Positions 33,062 through 43,900 of a stretch of 46,694 bases of DNA are shown piece after piece (the stretch's first letter is position 1; each line of letters starts with the position of its first letter). A program made the translations under genes and the position numbers. Under the pieces are notes generated by a model, which saw only the letters and a list, made by a program, of their open reading frames with translations, did no database searches and was not told where the DNA came from. This DNA comes from an uncultured Pseudomonadota bacterium. GTDB lineage: Bacteria > Pseudomonadota > Alphaproteobacteria > Rs-D84. The stretch lies in the NCBI GenBank assembly GCA_949296475.1, contig CASFOK010000019.1:1-46694 (forward strand), read 5' to 3'.

Positions 33062-33376
33062 TGTCGCGAAAGCGATGATGATTCTGAAACCGTTGCGGAA
33101 TAGTCGTTTTGGACTGGGGGGCGGTACCCCACAGCTCCACCAATAAAACATATGGGGCTGACATAGTTTCGACAGGCGCAGTAAAGGCAAATCGGCTGAA
33201 TTCGACGTGGCGTCGTTAAAAGCCAAATAAAAACTGAATGGCGATAGAATCGCTGCGAACGACAACGTTCGCCTTGCAATGGCTGCCTAAGATGGCTTGG
33301 ATATGATTGGCAATTGTTGATTGTATCCGTTTTGCTTATTGCGGGGTCGCTGGGTGCCCGGCAACAGAAACCCAGC
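33062..33376 (+). ncRNA. ssrA: Circularly permuted (two-piece) tmRNA
   Basis: The acceptor end comes first: a degenerate T-arm TGGGGGGCGGTACCCCA and the 3' end CAGCTCCACCA at 33132-33142. An 11-nt AT-rich intervening loop follows, and then the 5' end GGGGCTGACATAG at 33154. GGGGCTG pairs with CAGCTCC, and the third pair is G-U, the alanine identity element. The coding piece carries the tag frame from the resume codon GCG at 33255 to TAA at 33288-33290, encoding ANDNVRLAMAA. Pseudoknot-like helices and a closing hairpin GCTGGGT/ACCCAGC (33349-33376) end it. This permuted layout is the alphaproteobacterial type. It rescues stalled ribosomes with SmpB. Confidence 0.95.
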
Positions 33377-33409
33377 ATATATATAAATAAAACAAAAAAA
33401 GGCTAAATT

Positions 33410-33640
33410 ATGTTTGGAAAAATTAAAAAAGTATTTTTTACAAGTGTTTTCGGTTTGTTATATTTGTCTTTTGTCGCACAACTTGTTTATATTCTGGGTT
33501 GGGTACCGGGCGCAGGTAACAAATTGTTATACTTGGGCTTTTTATCATTAGAATGGTTCATATTGATTGCGGCACGTTATTTATCAAAACGTTCCAGCAA
33601 TAACGCCCAATACAGCAATTATAACGCGCGTCGCCGTTAA
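33410..33640 (+). CDS. Small two-helix membrane protein
   Basis: 76 residues with two hydrophobic segments (about 11-28 and 38-56) and a basic C-terminus (RYLSKRSSNN, ending RRR). AAAGG lies seven nt before the ATG and a terminator follows. Family unknown to me. It starts 34 nt after the tmRNA and may be read from the same transcript. Confidence 0.6.
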   Translation: MFGKIKKVFFTSVFGLLYLSFVAQLVYILGWVPGAGNKLLYLGFLSLEWFILIAARYLSKRSSNNAQYSNYNARRR

Positions 33641-33660
33641 TTGTTGCAAAGACATATTAT

Positions 33661-33688
33661 AAAGTCCTTGTTACCAAGGGCTTTTTTT
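33661..33688 (+). terminator. Terminator upstream of lon
   Basis: AAAGTCCTTG/CAAGGGCTTT (one G-U pair) with loop TTAC and T tract. Confidence 0.85.
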
Positions 33689-33695
33689 ATTACTC

Positions 33696-33723
33696 TTGAA
33701 AAATTATAAAAATATCTTATATT
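33696..33723 (+). promoter_or_regulatory. lon promoter, leaderless arrangement
   Basis: TTGAAA (33696-33701), 16-nt spacer, TATATT (33718-33723), nine nt before the lon ATG, with no ribosome binding site. Confidence 0.5.
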
Positions 33724-33732
33724 TAAATAGCT

Positions 33733-35490
33733 ATGAAACAATATATTTTACCTTTTCGTGATTTGGTCGTACACCCTGGTCTGACTGTGCCGGTGTATAT
33801 TGATAACCCAATGTCCGTTGCCTGCATAGAAAGCGCGTCTGTGGTCGGGCAAAAGTTGGTTTTGACGCCACAACATAGTTGGGCATATCCGACGTCTGCC
33901 GATGATATATATAAAGTTGGCACAATCGGCGACGTTACGCATGTATTACGTATGCCAGACGGGGCATTACACGTTATTCTAAAAACAACAGATGCGGTTA
34001 AATTAAGTGACATCAGCGTTAACAACGGTTTATTCAGTGCAAACGTAACACCCATTAGATTTTTTGATGACGCCAAAAGCGAACAAACGCTTGCTTTGCG
34101 CGATAAGGTCGCTGAAAACCTGCAGTTATTATCAGTCGCCAGGAAATTCAAACTTGATAAATTGCGCGCAATAATACAAGGATATCCTTTACCTGCCTTT
34201 ATAGACTATGTAATGCAAACAACTGGCATGGATACAGACGATGCGGTCAAGGTTTTGATAACTACATCTTGGCGTAAAAAATTAATGATATTGCTGGAAC
34301 AAATAACTTTGATGGCGGAAACCGCAAAGATAGAAGATTCTATTAATAAAAGAATTCATCAACAAATGGAAAACGGTCGTCGTGAGGCCATATTACAAGA
34401 AAAAATGCGCGCGATACAGCGTGAAATGGGCGAAGATAGCGAAGAGATGGATACAGAAAACATGCGAAAGCGCATTGTTAACTCTGCAATGCCCGCCGAG
34501 GCCAAAGAAAAAGCGTTGTCAGAATGGAAACGTATGCGCAGTATGTCGCCAATGTCAAACGAAGGCGGTCTGTTAAAAACATATTTAGACGAGTTGTTGT
34601 CTATGCCGTGGGGCAAATCTGACAAAAACAAAATAGACTTAAAAACTGCACGCAACGTTTTAGACTCGCAACATTCTGGTATGCAAGGCGTAAAAGAAAG
34701 AATCTTGGAACATATCGCCGTAATGAAAAAAACAGGCGGTAACCAGGGCAGTATTTTATGTTTTGTCGGTGCGCCCGGCGTTGGAAAAACTTCGTTATGC
34801 AAATCTATTGCGGATGCATTGGGACGTAAGTATCAGCGGATTTCACTGGGCGGGATTTCTGACGAGGCGCATTTCCGCGGACACAGAAAAACATATATAG
34901 GCGCACAAACCGGACGCATAATGGACGCATTAAAACGTTGCAAGTCAAACAACCCAGTAATTGTCTTGGATGAAATAGATAAAATGGGGCGCGATTGGCG
35001 TGGTGATCCAGAGTCCGCGTTGTTGGAAATTCTGGACCCGGAACAAAACAAATCTTTCCGCGACCATTATTTAGAGGTAGATTTTGATTTGTCTAATGTA
35101 TTATTCATCGCAACGGCAAACAGTTTGAATATGTCAAACGCATTAAAAGACCGTATGGAAATCATAGAAATTCCAGGATACAACGAAGATGAAAAAGTGC
35201 AGATTGCGCGCGAACACCTAATTGCACGTGCCGCAAGGGATACAGGTTGGAATCCCAAAAACATAACCTTGGGCGATAATGCAATAAGACACATTATACG
35301 TAATTATACAACCGAAGAAGGCGTACGCGAATTACAACGTGAAATTACCGCAGTTTTGCGCCGTTCTTTGCTGGAACACGACGGTGAAGATATCAAAACG
35401 AACTTTACACCTAAAAAGATAGATGAATTATTATCCTACAGAAAACCCGCAGGATTTGCAAAACGCATAGGTTTCGGCGTCAGAGTTTAA
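33733..35490 (+). CDS. lon: Lon-like AAA+ protein lacking the protease domain
   Basis: 585 residues (full Lon is about 780-800). N-terminal substrate-binding domain from LPFRDLVVHPGLTVPVYID, long helical linker (EAILQEKMRAIQREMGED), then a complete AAA+ module: Walker A GAPGVGKT (346-353), GGISDEAHFRGHRKTYIGA, Walker B VIVLDEID (409-416), sensor ATANSLNM and the Arg finger region LKDRMEI, plus the small alpha domain to EEGVRELQREI. The protein then stops after KRIGFGVRV. The Ser-Lys protease domain (PKDGPSAG and the catalytic Lys strand) is absent, and tsaB begins 18 nt later with its own ribosome binding site. It could act as an unfoldase or chaperone, or be a decayed Lon. lon-tsaB-rimI form one operon. 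Confidence 0.9.
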   Translation: MKQYILPFRDLVVHPGLTVPVYIDNPMSVACIESASVVGQKLVLTPQHSWAYPTSADDIYKVGTIGDVTHVLRMPDGALHVILKTTDAVKLSDISVNNGLFSANVTPIRFFDDAKSEQTLALRDKVAENLQLLSVARKFKLDKLRAIIQGYPLPAFIDYVMQTTGMDTDDAVKVLITTSWRKKLMILLEQITLMAETAKIEDSINKRIHQQMENGRREAILQEKMRAIQREMGEDSEEMDTENMRKRIVNSAMPAEAKEKALSEWKRMRSMSPMSNEGGLLKTYLDELLSMPWGKSDKNKIDLKTARNVLDSQHSGMQGVKERILEHIAVMKKTGGNQGSILCFVGAPGVGKTSLCKSIADALGRKYQRISLGGISDEAHFRGHRKTYIGAQTGRIMDALKRCKSNNPVIVLDEIDKMGRDWRGDPESALLEILDPEQNKSFRDHYLEVDFDLSNVLFIATANSLNMSNALKDRMEIIEIPGYNEDEKVQIAREHLIARAARDTGWNPKNITLGDNAIRHIIRNYTTEEGVRELQREITAVLRRSLLEHDGEDIKTNFTPKKIDELLSYRKPAGFAKRIGFGVRV

Positions 35491-35508
35491 CCTCAACAGG
35501 AAAACAAC

Positions 35509-36060
35509 ATGATTTTTATAATTAATACTTCGGGAAAAGATTTAGAATTTGTACTGGGCGACAAATATAAAAAGGTAGAAACAGATAAACAATCTTTATC
35601 TTTACCAACAGCGACGGAAAAATTCTTTGCAGAATCTGGCGTCAAATGGTCTGACCTGTCTGCGATTGGCGTTGTGGTTGGCCCAGGCAGTTTTACAGGT
35701 ATAAGACTTGGTATCGCATATGCCAAGGGCTTAGGTATTGGGCTTAACATACCTGTTGTTCCTGTAAATGCTTTTGAAATTTACCTGACAGAATATCCGG
35801 ATGCGTTTGTTGCAATAGATTCTGGGCGCGGCGATTTCTTTGTTGCTGCGAACGGCCTGGAACCTTGCACGATGACAATAGATGATGTTGAAACAAAACA
35901 AATGCAGTGGGCAAGAACGGTTGGGCACAAGCCTTTTAATTTAATGGCAGCCTTGCCCGTTGTACAAAAAAAACTAGATACCGGCAAATTGGCACCTGTT
36001 GTTCCTATGTATTTACGTCCCAGTTACGCAGAAAAAAGTGTTCAATGTACAAAGAACTAG
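35509..36060 (+). CDS. tsaB: t6A biosynthesis protein TsaB
   Basis: 183 residues. Inactive Kae1-like partner that holds TsaD and TsaE together for t6A37 synthesis. N-terminal beta strand FIINTSGKDLEFVLG, then VVVGPGSFTGIRLGIAYAKG, the family hallmark, and AIDSGRGDFFVA. AGGA precedes the ATG. It overlaps the next gene by 16 bp, the common tsaB-rimI arrangement. TsaD is at 6408. Confidence 0.94.
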   Translation: MIFIINTSGKDLEFVLGDKYKKVETDKQSLSLPTATEKFFAESGVKWSDLSAIGVVVGPGSFTGIRLGIAYAKGLGIGLNIPVVPVNAFEIYLTEYPDAFVAIDSGRGDFFVAANGLEPCTMTIDDVETKQMQWARTVGHKPFNLMAALPVVQKKLDTGKLAPVVPMYLRPSYAEKSVQCTKN

Positions 36061-36431
36061 AAAATCTTCATAAACTTTGTTTTCCGCACAAACCATGGTC
36101 TGCATCGGATTTTGCGGAATTAAAACAGTCTGGATGCGATATAATTGCCAGTCAAAATGGTTTTGTTGTTTGGCGCGTTGTTGCAGACGAAGCAGAAATC
36201 ATTACCATTGGCGTACACCCGGACGCTAGGGAATCGGGAATTGCCAGTGCTATGTTGGCGTTAGTTGAAAACGATGTAAGAAAACGAGGCGGCAAGAAAC
36301 TTTTCTTGGAAGTTGCGGAAAATAATACGGCTGCAATAAAATTATATACAACAAACGGCTTTAAACAAATTGCTGTCCGACCAAAATATTATGACGGTAT
36401 TGACGCACTGTTAATGGAAAAATCGTTATAG
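36045..36431 (+). CDS. rimI: GNAT acetyltransferase, RimI-like
   Basis: 128 residues. GNAT fold with ITIGVHPDARESGIASAML (acetyl-CoA-binding R-x2-G-x-G/A-like segment), LEVAENNTAAIKLYTTNGF (motif B) and a final strand VRPKYYDGIDALLM. RimI acetylates the N-terminal alanine of S18. Position overlapping tsaB by 16 bp supports the assignment; specificity cannot be shown from sequence alone. Confidence 0.85.
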   Translation: MYKELENLHKLCFPHKPWSASDFAELKQSGCDIIASQNGFVVWRVVADEAEIITIGVHPDARESGIASAMLALVENDVRKRGGKKLFLEVAENNTAAIKLYTTNGFKQIAVRPKYYDGIDALLMEKSL

Positions 36432-36435
36432 TCTG

Positions 36436-37704
36436 TTAACCGTTTACAAAGTCAATCACACGATTATCAAAAATTATATCTCTTGACTGTAAAGGTGAAG
36501 ATACGTGTATGTCACCGGCGTTACGCGTCCGAGAAAGCGCAACATACGTCTGTCCATGGGCAAATGCACCACGAGAAATGTCCAGGACAACGGCGTCTAA
36601 GGTTTTACCTTGGGCCTTGTGTATGGTCATTGCATATCCCAGATTTAACGGAAATTGCTTAAAACTGCCGACTTCGTTTTCTTGCAATCTGTCGTTTTCG
36701 TCGCGAACGTATTCTATTTTTGCCCATTTTTCTGGTTTGACTGTTACTATGTCACGATTTGTATTCAGCAGTTCTACCTGTATGTCCTTTGCACCAAGGT
36801 ATTTTACTATTCCCATAGAACCATTATGCCATTTATCCCCGTTTTTAACAAAGACAACTAGCGCACCGACTTTCAAATTCAAACTCATAGGTGCAGGTAC
36901 GTCACGTTCTTGGAAAGTTCCGGACAATTCGCCGTTATACACCACCATAGGTGCGGGAATTTCATCAAGGCGATTGCTATTCACCCTTTCTGCAACCGCC
37001 CGAAAAGGCGTTATTAACACCGCATTGTTTCTTCGCTCTAAATCGTCTATTTTGCAGTTGTTAAAAAAACTTAACACGGACAAATCGTTATTTCGTAGTT
37101 TGGCTAAATGTTCCAACAAACTGGTATCATGCTGGCGGTACACGAAATCAAAATCATACCTTAAAAAATCTGCACGCTTGTAAACATTGCTATCAAAAAA
37201 ATATGCGTTTGAGTGTTCGTACGCTTGCTTATAATAATCCATCGCATCACGTGTGATAACCGGTGGCAGTTGGAACAAGTCCCCTATGGCAATAACTTGC
37301 AAGCCCCCAAAAGGCTCGTTATTATGGCGTGCCATACGTGCAAGAATGTCTATCGCGTCTAATAAATCGGGTGGCACCATGGATATTTCGTCAATAACAA
37401 GCACGTCGGTCGCGTTTAAAATGTTACGTGGTTTGGCTTTTAACTTTAATAATTCTGGCATTATAAAATCGCGCGGCTGAATTTGAAACAAAGAATGAAT
37501 TGTTTGCCCGCCAACGTTCAGCGCAGATACCGCCGTCGGACATGCACAAACTATTCTTTTCTTTGATGCCGATTTTAAATAGTTTACAAAAGTTGATTTC
37601 CCTGTCCCCGCCTGACCCAGAATTAATAAATTAGAATTTGTGCGTTCAATACAATCAAACGCTTGTTTTTGCACGTCGTTTAAGATGGATACTAATTCTG
37701 ACAT
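36436..37704 (-). CDS. Pif1-like superfamily 1B helicase
   Basis: About 422 residues from ATG 37704; ATG 37722 or TTG 37728 are alternatives and none has a ribosome binding site. Walker A GQAGTGKST, motif Ia ACPTAVSALNVGGQTIHSLF, Walker B VLVIDEISMV, motif III AIGDLFQLPPV, motif IV-like YRQHD, motif V GYAMTIHKAQGKTLDAVVLD and motif VI YVALSRTRN are all present. Pif1/RecD2-type enzymes unwind DNA 5'-to-3', including G-quadruplexes and R-loops. Compact compared with eukaryotic Pif1. Convergent with rimI, four bases apart; divergent from the tRNA. Confidence 0.92.
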   Translation of the reverse strand: MSELVSILNDVQKQAFDCIERTNSNLLILGQAGTGKSTFVNYLKSASKKRIVCACPTAVSALNVGGQTIHSLFQIQPRDFIMPELLKLKAKPRNILNATDVLVIDEISMVPPDLLDAIDILARMARHNNEPFGGLQVIAIGDLFQLPPVITRDAMDYYKQAYEHSNAYFFDSNVYKRADFLRYDFDFVYRQHDTSLLEHLAKLRNNDLSVLSFFNNCKIDDLERRNNAVLITPFRAVAERVNSNRLDEIPAPMVVYNGELSGTFQERDVPAPMSLNLKVGALVVFVKNGDKWHNGSMGIVKYLGAKDIQVELLNTNRDIVTVKPEKWAKIEYVRDENDRLQENEVGSFKQFPLNLGYAMTIHKAQGKTLDAVVLDISRGAFAHGQTYVALSRTRNAGDIHVSSPLQSRDIIFDNRVIDFVNG

Positions 37705-37759
37705 ATGTTTATATATTGTCATAAGCAAAAATAAAAATAAAGAATATAATAAAAATCGC

Positions 37760-37788
37760 TTGCATATAATTTTAAAAGTATATATAAT
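37760..37788 (+). promoter_or_regulatory. Promoter of the CAU-anticodon tRNA
   Basis: TTGCAT, exactly 17-nt spacer, consensus TATAAT, ending nine nt before the mature tRNA. Confidence 0.75.
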
Positions 37789-37797
37789 ACCCGCCGT

Positions 37798-37874
37798 GGG
37801 TTAGTAGCTCAGTTGGTTAGAGCGGAGCGCTCATAACGCTTTGGTCGTGGGTTCAAGTCCTACCTAACCCACCA
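37798..37874 (+). tRNA. tRNA with CAU anticodon, probably tRNA-Ile(k2CAU); CCA encoded
   Basis: Acceptor GGGTTAG/CTAACCC, D-arm GCTCAGTTGGTTAGAGC, anticodon loop CTCATAA (CAU), T-loop TTCAAGT, discriminator A and encoded CCA. The variable-region sequence TTGGTCGTGGGTTCAAGTCC resembles bacterial tRNA-Ile2, whose C34 becomes lysidine (TilS) to read AUA, more than initiator (no C1-A72 mismatch, no GGG-CCC anticodon stem). Elongator tRNA-Met is the alternative. Confidence 0.85.
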
Positions 37875-37891
37875 CTTTTCAAAAAGAAAAT

Positions 37892-37915
37892 TCACGTCAA
37901 TGACGTGATTTTTTT
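37892..37915 (+). terminator. Terminator after the tRNA
   Basis: TCACGTC/GACGTGA with loop AAT and seven T's. Confidence 0.88.
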
Positions 37916-37996
37916 ATTAATTTTTGATTTAGATATTTTTTCTCTTGCACTGAGTAGGCGTTTTTTTCTAAGATAATAGATAAAAGAGAGGAAGAA

Positions 37997-40900
37997 ATGG
38001 AGAAACTGCGCAGTTTTCTTGGCATTTTAGTGTCATTATTTATTATTTCCATAGCCGGCAAAGCGTTGGCCGATGATGCATATGTTTGTCCCGACTTAAT
38101 AGAATATACAAAATGTAACGAAAATTTTTATTTGGCTGGCAACACGTGCGAGGCATGTCCAAGTGGAAGCTATTTGTTTGAAAACGGGTACAGCGCGTAT
38201 TGGCAATCCACGACAGAAGATTTAAACACAAGCGAATCTTGCGAATGTCCTACGTACTGGGAAGCACAAGGTGGCGGCAACCAAGTAACGTATGGCAGTG
38301 TATGCGTTCCGCAAGCCGTGGAATGTAAACCAGGGGAATTCTATAATACTCTATCAAATGAATGCGAGATTTGTCCTGCTAACTTTTACTGTCCTGGTGG
38401 CTTAATATATCCTGCAAATCAAGTAAGCCATGGCGGTCAAATAAACTGTCCAAAAGGATATCCGTACTCAGAGCAAGGTGCGGCATCCATTACCGAATGT
38501 TATCGCGATGAAACGGAAGTAAAATGGACTGGCACGCAAAAAGAATGTAAATTACCAGAAAATTGCGCCTCTATGAAATGCGAAAAATGTTCTTTGCCTA
38601 ACTGCAAGTTTAAAATATATTGCAATGAAGACGGTCAAACGGATGCGCCATTGCCCCCATGCGACGACCCTTGCGAGCAAAAAATTGTTTATCTTGAAGC
38701 AAATCCGGGGGCTTTCACCGTCGGAACAGATGGATGTAAAATGTGCCCTGAAAAATATCAAGACGGCCCAGGCGTAACAAGTGAAGCCGATTGTGTAAAT
38801 TATGAAACAAAATATGGTAAACAGTTAGACCCAGCATTACCAGATGGTTGCGTTGATATGAAGTTGGGCACTTGTTCGCCAAAAACATGTCAGATAGTTC
38901 ATACGTATGGCGGCGAAACAATTGACTGCACAGCACAAGATTGTACGAAGCCGATAACCAGCGTGTCTTCTGCTGAAAATCATTATGCTTCGGGTGATTC
39001 TTGTATAGCGTGCGAGACAGGCTACAAGGCACCTGCCGGCGCGACAGATCCAAAAGAATGCGTGAAAGAATGTTCGGTTAGATGTACACAACCAACGTGT
39101 CCAGAAAATAGTGAAAACTGCGAAATCACAGAATCCTTCACAATAGGTAACGAGAATCAGGTTGATAAAGTGTGTGATGCAGTACCCAAGGTCTGCGACA
39201 TGACATTTTCTTGTAAAAAAGGATATAAAGAATATGAAGGAAAATGTATACCAGAAACATATACTGCATCATATGATTGTGGCACAGGCGGCGGTACGGC
39301 ACCAGGCAGTTCTTCCCAGCAATACGGCGGTAAATATACAATAGAAAAAAACAGTTGTGAAAATCCGGGATTTAATTTCGTTGGCTGGGGTGACGGTACA
39401 AGCGTTCAACAACCCGGTGCGATTACATGGACTTATACTTCTAATATAACATTTACCGCACAATGGGTCCCCTGCCAAAACGACCCCAGCGCCGTTGGCA
39501 CCTGTGGTTGTGCAGAAAAGCAATATCCAAACGGTAACGGTTGTTCAGATTGTGTTGTATCTTGCGAAACCGAAGTAGAATTTAATCAAGGTACATATAA
39601 CGTATGTAATTCAGAAACGACAAGCCGTTGTTACAGGAATTGTACAACGTCTGATGTTTTGCATTCTTCTGCTGTAACAGGTACAATTACCAAGGGTGGC
39701 ACAAATACCTGTAAGGCAAGCGCATGTTTGGTTAATTATTTCCTAGATAATGGTCAATGCTTGGCTTGTGTAGAAAATGCTACTTGCCCGGGCGGCACTG
39801 AATCGTTTAAGTGCAATACTGGATATCATACTTCTGCAGACGGTAACAGTTGCGAACCCGACGAATACCAAATAACTCTGAACAAAAATGGTGGTACGGG
39901 CGACATTAATGGATATACCGGTACAACAGACGCGGTACAGACTTGCCAATACGGTGTACTGTGCTATCTGCCGACCGAAGGTCTAACAAGAACAGGATAT
40001 GAATTTACCGGCTGGGGCGACAATGCAGGTTGTACAAGCGGTGTATTACAAGACACATTTACATCCAGCAAAACCTTATATGCTTGTTGGTCACAACAAA
40101 CAACACAATGTCAAGCGGGAAAATACTATGACGGCGAAAATCACATAGAATGTCCTTCTGGTAAATTCTGTCCAGGCACCGGTTTCGCAAACATTGGGCA
40201 ACCTGGTTGCGCGTCTGATTGCCCGGCAGGATATGACGGTTCAACACTTGGCGCAAGCGCTGTCACTGCTTGTTACAAAAACTGTGGTGGTAAATCTATT
40301 ACAGGCGGTACAGCAACTGTTGTAGCCCCGCAAGTATTCTATAACGGCGCATCATATCCAGCGTGCACTTATAATGTTACATGTAACGAAGGATATGTCG
40401 CATTTGGTCAAGGAACTGCGGGTGCAACTTGCATAAAGTGTCAAGATGGTGAATATTGTCCTGGTGGTGCCGGTGAAAGTCCAGAAGATTGTCCAGCAGG
40501 CTCTTATTGCGAGGAAGGCATTAAAAAAGATTGCCCTGTTGGCGGTACATCACAATCAGGTGCCGGTTCCATTAACGAATGCTATAAAGTATGTCCACCT
40601 ACCCTAGAAATTCCAAACGGTCAGGGGGTATCAACCGGCAATCAGTATTATGACGGTTCTGTATATCCAGAATGCTTGTTTAACGCGAATTGCGATGAAA
40701 ATTATGTCGCGATAAACAGCCCTAGCACGAATCCTGCGTGTATATGGGGCGACCCAGGCGACTGTCCTGTTGGGTTCTATTGCCCAGAAGACGGCAGTGG
40801 TCCTATTCCGTGCCCAGACGGTGGTACATCATTGGCGGGTTCAACAGCAGTTACACAATGCTATAAAATATTTGACCCGTATTCAGAGTTTCAAAATGGC

Positions 40901-43900
40901 GTTGCTTCTGCGAAATGTTACTATATAGAACAAACATCAAAATATGAAAGATGCAGCATTCTGGAAGTACAAAGTTGTAAAGCGGGCTATTGGTATGCAA
41001 CGCCAAACGCATTCTTGTGCAGCGGTACGGAAAGTGGTTATTACAGCCCTGAAAACGATATAATACAAACGGCTTGTCCGACAGACCCCAGTGGCGGCGC
41101 GGTTGAATCATCAGAATACGCAGACAGTTATACAGACTGTTATAAAACATGCACCATAGAGGTTCCAAATTCTACATCCGTTGCGGCTGAAAACAATACC
41201 GTTTATGGAATTAGCGCGGATTCTTATGCGGCATGCTCTTTCGCGGTTACGTGTAAAACAGGTTATACTGTTGTTGCAAATAATACAGCGGCACCTTCTT
41301 GTAAAGCAAATGAATATACCGTTATACTTAACAAGAACGGTGGTAACGGTTCTGTACCTGCAAGCGTAACATGCACTTTTGACAGCGGCAGTTGCGAATT
41401 ACCCGCAACAACTGGTTTAACAAAATCGGGCTATACGGTTGTTAACAAATGGTGCACTGATGCAAATGGTGGAACGCCTTGTTATACAGCAGGTTCAACG
41501 GTCTCTACGAACATATCAGCGACGGGTCAAAACGTAACATTATATGCGGTATGGACGCCCAATGTATATGCCATACAACTTGACCACCAAAATGCTGATG
41601 TCACAGGCACGCCAAATACAGCGTATTTAAAGTACGCAACAGGTTGGTTTAGCGACGCATCCGCGGCTTCGCCGTTAACGAATATGACGCGTATACCAAA
41701 CAAGACAGGTTATGAGTTTGCCGGTTATTACAGTGCCGTCTCTGGTGGTACACAGGTGATAAACGCCACTGGTTTATTCCAAACGGCAACAAATGCACTG
41801 ACGTTTACTGCGGCACCTGCCACAATCTATGCCAGATGGGCAGCAGGTACGACAACTTGTGATGCAGGCTCTTATTACCCAGGAACGGGCACTTTATGTT
41901 CTGTCTGCACGGAAAACAATTATTGTCCGGGTGGCAGTTTTGCAACAGACAGCGGTCAAGCCGAAGGTTTGCACGCCTGCCCAAGCAACGGTATTTCACC
42001 AAGCGGTGCCGCAAGTGTTAACGAATGTTATAAAACAGACTTAAATTATACCGCGACACACGGTTCAGGAACACAAACCTGTTATTATAATCCGACTGAA
42101 TTTGATTACACATCTGCATGTCAGGATAAAAAAATAACACTTTGTCATGCTGGATACTATTTAGCAGAAACATCAGATACAGACTGTGGCGCAGTTGGTG
42201 TCGGTTATTACAGCCAAGGTACAGGAACCACCCGCGCACAATGTCCTAATAACGGTCTGACGGAAACCGATACGTCCACAATGATTCAAAATTGTTATAA
42301 AGACGGCGTTCTGTATACAGCGGTCTATGGTTCTGGTACCCAAAGATGCTTCTATTCCAGCGGCACAGGGGCAAGCGCAATCTATCAACGCGATTGTGAC
42401 ACAAAAACTATCAACAGCTGTTGGGGTGGTTATTGGCTTGCAACCCCAAGTGACACAGACTGCATTCCTGTGGGCAAAAATTATTATAGTAACACAGGGG
42501 ACACAGAACGCTTTGCATGCCCAAGCAACGGCAAAACGGAAAGCAATACCGCAGAAGAAATTAAACAGTGTTACAAAGATGGCCTGCCATATACCGCGGC
42601 CCAGCATGGAATAGGTGAATACTTGTGCTATTACACCAGCGGTACAGGTGACAGTGCAATCTATGCGTCTAGTTGTGAAACACCGACAATGACAAGTTGT
42701 GACGCAGGATACTACTATAATAAAGTACAAAAAGAAGATGACTGTATCGCTGTCGGAATTGGTTATTACAGCCCAGATATTGAAACATCTAGGTCACAGT
42801 GCCCAGACAACGGCTTGACAAAGACAACAACCAGCGCGGCGATAACGGACTGCTATAAGACGGGTTTGTCATGTATTATAACCAACGGTCAAGGCACCCA
42901 AACATGTAATTATAATCCAGGTTCAAATAATTATTCGGGTTCTTGCCAGACGTGCGTTGTAACACAATGCGACGAAGGTTTCTCGCTGGTTGACAACGCT
43001 TGCATAACTTGCCCTGCCGGCAGTGTATGCTATGACGGTAAACAGCAAACGTGTTCAGAACTGACAGGCGGACAATATACAGAGTCTGCCCCAGGTACAA
43101 CCGATGTAGCAAAATGTTACAAAAATTGTACTTTGGCAGAAAATGCTGTATCTATGTCAGGACGCGATTACTACACTGCACCTGATACATGCTCTATAGA
43201 TAAATGTGTGTTGGGATATGTATTAGATAACAACAGTTGTACAAAATGTCCAGCAGGCAGTTATTGCGATGGAATGTCTGAAAATGCTTGTACCGGTTTA
43301 GGCGACGGATCTTGGGCAAATTCTTTACCGGGCGCAAGCGATTCCAAAAGTTGTTATAAGAACTGCACGGCATACCCTGTCATTAACGGTACCGCGATAC
43401 CGATTAAAGACACCGTATACTATCCAGAAAACTGTGAATTCCGTGGCGAATCAGATTCTGGCAATCCTTGCGAAATCATAGACGGCGTCTGTGTTGAATC
43501 AGCATGCAAACCTGACCAAGAAATGCAAAATGGCGCATGTGTACCTTGCGATCGCGAAAATGCGTTGTCATATAAACCAACAGGTAATTGCCAAGTTGCA
43601 TCTTGCATATACGGATATCATCCACGTGGCGATATGTGTGAATATGACATAAAAGAATGCGATATACCAAACGCTGTTTATGCTGAACAAAAGTGGGATA
43701 ATAAGTTACAAGCCTTTGGACCTTGCAAAATATTAGAATGCAATGACAGATATCACTTGGCATCTAATGCATGTGTATCTGATGTCCAGCAATGTAATGT
43801 AAATAACGGCGTTGGATTTAAAGAGTGGGATCACGCAAAGAATACATGGGGCAAATGCATGGCAAATGAATGCGACCCAGGTTATACAAGTGACCCGTCT

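Noticed and set aside
33047-33378. Minus-strand ORFs over tmRNA
   Set aside because: The region is a structured RNA gene; the frames have no start signals or motifs.
35491-35508. Hidden remnant of a Lon protease domain
   Set aside because: Only 18 nt exist before tsaB; no GPSAG-like motif in any frame nearby.
42173-42730. Antisense ORF of 185 residues within the giant gene
   Set aside because: Mirror of a biased Cys/Tyr/Thr-rich coding sequence; no start signal.
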